Source of the DNA: Castanea sativa
Taxonomy: Eukaryota > Streptophyta > Magnoliopsida > Fagales > Fagaceae
Reading direction: 5' to 3'
DNA: 64,000 nucleotides
NCBI RefSeq assembly: GCF_040712315.1
Contig: NC_134016.1
Coordinates: forward strand, 26,731,503-26,795,502
Under the pieces are notes generated by a model. The model was not told where the DNA came from and made no database searches. It saw only the letters and a list, made by a program, of their open reading frames with translations. The position numbers and the translations under genes are program-made. The first letter of the stretch is position 1; each line of letters begins with the position of its first letter. Positions 58,700-64,000 of this stretch are shown piece after piece.

Positions 58700-60589
58700 T
58701 AATCTGTATACAGTTTAAGGGTATAGCCCACAATGGAAGGTCCAAAGAGAAGTCTGGCAAAAGGGTGATGAATAAAGGCTGGTATGCGATGGCTGATAGC
58801 TAAAGATATGGCTTCTGGAAGAAGACCTTAAGTGACCGAGGTTCCCTTTTTTGGTGTCCTGAGCTAGATCACCTTTTCCAATTAATTGATGGATTACTTC
58901 TCTCTTTCGAGATGTTTCTCTCCCCAAAAGAATGTTCCAACCCTTCTTCTTTGAATCTCCTTCCTTTTATACTCTTCCGTTAGTGGGTTAGTAATCATAA
59001 GAATATTTTACCTGTGCATAGGTCTCGCCATTTGCCTGATTTAAGTGGCTCTTTCAATCTCAGTTACTATTTTAGCTTGCCTAATCTCATACCAAGGGGT
59101 AGGTCCCTTTGGCTCTGTCACTATGATGATTCCCTTGTAACTTGAATTAAGCATTGAGACCCATGCTCAAATGGCGGATATTATTTCTTGTTGGCACTAT
59201 TTTTCTTCCTCGAGGGTAAGTAGAACCTACTCGGATCCTTTCATGGCAGACTAGTGGCTTACACCTCAGACTTGTCACACAGGCCTGGGCTTAGTGGTCC
59301 TCAGTGACGGACCCACTTGAGGGCTGGGGGGGGGGGGGGGGGGCATGGCCACCCTGGTTTTTTGAAAAAAAAATTCCTAGCATGTATGTGTGTGTGTGCG
59401 CGCTCAAAAATTTTAAAATCTACCCAAAATATTTATTCTTGCCCCCCTCCACAAAAAAAGTTAGTAAATTAACTCCAAAATATGTGAAATGTATTTAGTT
59501 GACATGTAGATGTATGATTGATTTTGCAAAGTGTATTTGTTTTGTTTGGCAGAGGACTAAAAAAACGTTTTGGTTTGCAGCTGTTATTCAAAACAATCAA
59601 TAGATATTCTATCATTTTTTGCCTAAATTTTTTTTTTAACACCGAAATACAAATTGGAGTGGCAGTTTGATAATTATTTTTTTGAGTTAATACCAAAATA
59701 CAGATTTCTTTTTCTTTTTACTAATTTTCAGCACAATACAACTAAAAGATATAGAATATAAAAAAAATCTTATTTTTGACACTTTAAATTTTTGTTTTTT
59801 GGTTTATGCTTGGCCCCAACTTAGAATCCCAGATCAGTCCTTGTTAGTCCTCGGCCTGAGCTCAACATGGGCCGAACTTTGTCCACTCACAAGTATTTAT
59901 GCCTTTTCTTTTATAGATACAATATCATTTAAAAAAATATAGCATCTACTCAATAATGATTATTTTTTATTATTAGGCTAAAACATCGATTAGTTTATTT
60001 TTAGTTGAACCCAGGTCACTTATTCAATTGCAAGAAACTTAAGAATTGAGCTAATTGGTGGAATCCATATTTCCTAGGCTTGCTTGGAAATTATCAAATA
60101 AGAAATTTTATTATTCAAGAAAAATAACTCCATTAAAATAAAAGGGTCATGTTTACAAGTGCCCTTAAGGCAATTGTTAATAGATCATTTTTAGAAAGTT
60201 TTAATACAACTTTTATGAAAAAAAAAATCAAAAAGTCAATTAATTTTTTATTTTCCAGTAAAAAGTTTTTAAAAATAGTTTCTAAACCAATGTACTTATG
60301 ACATTCGTTAACTTTTTCCAAAGCAAAATAACACACTTACTACCATAGTTCAGTTATTGAATTATGAAAATAATAGTAACTCTCAAAAATTAGATAAAAT
60401 ACATATAATAAGATAGTATCAAAATCTAATGTACCAGCAGTAAAAATACAATTTAATTTCTATTAAGGCCTAGTTTTCCGAAGCCAAAATTGAGCAACCC
60501 ATATAGAAATGGCAGAAGCCCACATGAGAAATCTTTGTGTCTACTCCTAACTCAAAACTCCTGGAATCAGCCACCAGGGCAGATCAACT
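58700..60589. other. gene-free DNA
   Basis: No coding region recognised. A G run of about 20 lies at 59323-59342 and a MITE at 60151-60312. Other short A/T runs. Confidence 0.55.
60151..60312. mobile_element. palindrome-ended MITE, diverged
   Basis: Left end GTTTACAAGTGCCCTTAAGG followed by CAATTGTTAA; right end AATGTACTTATGACATTCGTTAAC. The core AAAAAGTTTTTAAAAATAG is as in related elements in the window. Confidence 0.5.
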
Positions 60590-63516
60590 ATGAAGAAGAA
60601 GAAGAAGAAGTAGAAGCGCAAGAGCAATAGACCTATGAAGCATACAGCTGCTACGCCAGAGCCTCAAAATGCAGATTCATGCTAGACCAATTCCACCACT
60701 GTGGGTTTGCAAATTCTGGCTATTCTAATACCAGCTATGGAGTTACACCACATTTGTTTTACTCCTCATAATGGAACTGGAGTCATCATTATATGCTCAA
60801 CAAGGGAGCTAGCAATACAGACCCAACTACCATTCTCAGACCCTTGGTTTGGTTATTGGTGGTTCACCTAGAAGAAGTGAAGCAGACCATATTGTCAAAG
60901 GAGTTAATTTATTAGTGGCAACACCTAGTCGACTGCTTGACCATCTTCAAGATACCATGGGATTAATTTATTAAAACTTTATTGTATTGCCCACCCAATT
61001 CTTTAACATTATTTTTGTTGTTACTATCAATATTTTGAATAGAGTTTTCAAGTTCCTCCAACACACTACATCTACATGTCACTTAAAAAAAAACCAATTC
61101 CAATTCAATACCTATTTTCACAACCATATGATGTGATTTATTGCGATTGGTAGAAAACAAGTGTTAAATCTATGCAAAAGTGCAAGATAACCCATCATAG
61201 TTTGTCATATATATCTGATAATTATGAAAATAGGTGTGGAATTAGTTATGGTCCTAAAATTACTCTCTGGTCACATGATCCGCTTAATAATAGGCATGTG
61301 ACTTGCTTTGCTTTATTAGTTGTTTAGGAGAAAGTTGTTAAAGGTGATTTCTCATTAGAGCTCATTTGGTAAAGGATTGTTGTTGTCAAAAATATCCTAA
61401 TCATTTTTTTTTCTTTTCAAAATTCTAATTTTTTTTTTCTCTCTCAAAATCATACCATGATATCCATTTTGGTAACTTTAAATGTTTACAGCACTTCTAT
61501 AAGAATATCTACCAAAACTCATCAAAGCATTTCGAATGTATATAGCTGCTTCTGCAAATCATTTATCAAACAATATTTTGGTAAAAATGCCACTGCTGCT
61601 TAATACAGCATTTCTTTGAAGCAGCTTTCACAAAGATGCAACACTACGAAATTAGCCCTTGTTGGATTGCATGATGTGGTAACAACTACCAAGAAAGAAG
61701 AGATGATATGGATAGACACTGCTTATATATTTGATATTTGCTTTATAACTACACACTGGTTGCTAGTTCTCCTGTCTCAGTATTGCAACAAGTGATGGGA
61801 ATGGGCTGTTTTCTGGTGGATTTCAAGTTGAATTTTGACTAGTCACTTGCTTAGGTTTGAGTTCACTCCTGTGTTTTATTCCATTTGCCTCAGATAAATC
61901 TGGCATGTAGTTTATTCGTTAGATTATTTAACTTATAATTTACATTTAGTTGATTAGATTATTTAGTATTACCTTATAATGTATATATAATGTATACATC
62001 TGGCATTTATGTATTTGAAGTTCATATTGTTTCCTTAATTTGGCAAAGTTTCCTCGAGTCTAGGGATGGGAATGGGGAGAAAATATATTGAATAATGTTT
62101 TTTTTTTTTTTCTCAAGTTAAAGCTAGTTATTCCATGCATTTTATCTATATACGTTCTAATTGTCCTTTTCTTTTTAAACTTGATCTCGCAGTGACCAAT
62201 GATTGATGAAGCTAACAGGATATTGTAAGCAAACTTTGAGAAAGAAAAGAAGCAGATTATTAAGCTCCAACCAAAGGTAAGCTATATGGTAATCATGTTT
62301 ATTTTTTTATTATAGTCAATTAAGGCGGTTAACATATGGAAGTAAACATGGTGCAAGTTTAAGGCTATGTCAAGTTTTCACCAAAACTAACAGTATGGCC
62401 AGGTTGTGTTTGGTTCAGAGGAAAAAGGAGGGGGGAGGGGGGAAAAGGAAGGGATAATAATGAGAAACTGACTTTGTTTCCCTAGCATTTCTAAGCTGAT
62501 TTAGATTGTTTTTCTTTCCCTCCATTTGGTACTTCCCAAGATCCCAATGAATGGAAAGTAAATTTTGTACATATATTTGTTCTAATGAAGGTTATATTAC
62601 TTGACTGAGCAGACACGCATATTTTAATGCAAGTTAGCTCTACTTCCAAAGCAAGTTGACCAAATGCCTGGGTTCTTGTAGTTGCAATAACTAGGTTGTT
62701 CATCCTAGGTCTTGGTTGAGAACTTTGCTGCCTTAAAATGGATGTACTGATTGAAAGAACTGTCTCAATTATTGATTTCACTAAGCTTTGGCCCTGATGA
62801 CACTTCTCCACCCACAAGAATGAGTGGAGGGTGAGGTTGTAGGCTCAAGATCCACTGGATGCTTGTGGAACTTACCAATACACACACTTACACACTATGT
62901 CAGCTAATTCATGGATTCTAATTTCCCACCACTTGAACTTAGGATTGTGGATCTGATGCTAGGACATTGCTGCTAAAGACATGCTGTTATCTATTAGTCA
63001 ATTTCTACATCTAGCATGCAGTTTATTTTTCTGAAAAAGCTTCTGCTTTGGTTAGCGATGATGTATTGATTAAATCTAGAAATATTCTTAGTTCCATGTA
63101 CTTTCTCAGTTAGTATTTGAAATCATGTACTATTTCATTTGAAGGTTCTTTAACGTTGTCAATAGCAATTATTTGATAGAAAATCACATAAGCTATTTCT
63201 GTGCACAGCATGCCAAGTAGTATAGTCTACTTTCAGGCAGCAAAAGTCCCTGTTAAAGAGTACGAATTTGATCAAAAGAAGTTGGCTGCAGTCTCACCTG
63301 GTACTTGTTTTATATATTATGGTCAATATCTTTTCTATAATAAACTGCAGGATTTAGGTTAGAGTATTTGGATTATTGCACAAGTTGATGGCCAGTAACT
63401 ATTATTTGGATTAGTCTGCTAAAAATGCATACAGATCCTACTTATTAGTCTGCTAAAGATGCATATAACTCTCACTCTATGAGAGACATCTTTGAAGTCC
63501 ACCGCCATGATCTGCA
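60590..63516 (+). pseudogene. RH51-like: DEAD-box RNA helicase pseudogene (DDX18/HAS1, RH51-like), intron-containing
   Basis: Family members are nucleolar helicases for ribosome biogenesis. Fragments in order: a Lys-rich start MKKKKKK then TAG (60590); [20 protein letters not shown] and [15 protein letters not shown] (motif Ia) to 60821; after a shift, [20 protein letters not shown] and [14 protein letters not shown] (motif Ib), ending in TAA near 60973; a separate exon near 62192-62275 with MIDEANRIL, a stop and KKQIIKLQPK before GTAAGC; then 63236-63300 with AAKVPVKEYEFDQKKLA between AG and GT; and about 63382-63516 with LMASNYYLD and SMRDIFEVHRHDLQ. Motif II reads DEAN, the Walker A loop is missing, and motifs III-VI (nearly 200 residues) are absent. 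Splice sites persist, so it is a decayed duplicate rather than a processed copy. Confidence 0.85.
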
Positions 63517-64000
63517 GGTAAAAGCTTTTCTCCTTGGTACACGAGAACTTGTTTCTTTTTAAATATCCTCGCAACAAGCAGTGTCAACATATGAGTATAT
63601 ATTGTTGACAACAATTTTAGGGGTGATAGGAATGTTCTAGAAATATAAAATTTATGGGTCTTTCTTGAATTTAGGTGTATGAAGCAATTTGGTTCCAAAA
63701 TAAGTATCACCTAGCTGGTTCAATTGGAGCGTTTGGTTAGCTTTTTATCCAGTACTAATTCCTGGGAAATGATTCTCTCGATTAGGTTCAATTAGAGAGT
63801 GACCATTTGGAAATTTGTATTTGCTTTAATCCTTGAGGGACTGCTAAGTACACTGTGAAAAGATGTGTCGTATTTTTATTAAGTCTTTTAACACTTAATT
63901 TTAGTATGTTCATATAGAATGACAGTGGATTCTTAGATAGAGCTTCCATTTGAATCCCCTAAGCCCTCAATTATGGGATTAGGTTGATAAAGGAGAAAAT
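63517..64000. other. 3' flank of the helicase pseudogene
   Basis: No further exon of the helicase was recognised, though one could lie beyond the window. No other coding signal. Confidence 0.5.

Noticed and set aside
62491..62817. 108-codon minus-strand frame inside the helicase pseudogene
   Set aside because: No family resemblance. It lies where central helicase exons would be, on the opposite strand.

Overview
This is a nuclear segment of a eudicot plant genome, probably a woody species. The evidence is AT-rich intergenic DNA, long intron-rich genes, plant-type LTR retrotransposons, tRNA-derived SINEs, LINE remnants and many MITE-like elements. I cannot fix the species from sequence alone; a Fagales-type tree is a guess.

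Three intact-looking host genes lie on the minus strand. (1) At 27765-42853 is a 13-exon Raf-like MAPKKK of about 1051 residues, with an N-terminal EDR1/CTR1 domain and a C-terminal kinase (SIS8/M3K-delta7 type). (2) At 24210-26290 is a 3-exon chloroplast-targeted FKBP-type peptidyl-prolyl isomerase of 261 aa (FKBP17 type). (3) At 5261-8978 is a 9-exon DUF1295 / steroid 5-alpha-reductase-like membrane protein of 292 aa. From memory, the same order and orientation occurs in Arabidopsis at At1g18160-At1g18170-At1g18180 and in a duplicate block near At1g73650-At1g73660. That would make this a conserved microsyntenic block enlarged here by transposons. The proteins have no obvious shared pathway.

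Between the FKBP and DUF1295 genes sits a 10.2-kb Ty3/gypsy element of the Tat lineage (10663-20889) with two LTRs of about 665 bp and a perfect 5-bp target duplication. It carries a gag, a protease, an RT, two RNase H modules, an integrase, and a four-exon antisense gene (PF04195-like plus coiled coil) between integrase and the 3' LTR. Frameshifts and nonsense codons have broken all of these except the integrase. Introns of the kinase gene hold a 5'-truncated L1 with an 18-bp target duplication, and a second LINE remnant part of which is tandemly duplicated.

The right third (43.5-64 kb) has no intact gene. It holds a 3.8-kb non-autonomous Ty3/gypsy derivative (54938-58699) with a 1.44-kb solo LTR nested inside it, a long-TIR element, several MITEs with palindromic ends, SINEs, and a decayed but intron-containing DEAD-box helicase (DDX18/HAS1 type) pseudogene at 60590-63516. 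No CRISPR, rRNA or bona fide tRNA gene was seen. Exon boundaries were derived by hand from splice sites, reading frame and family knowledge.
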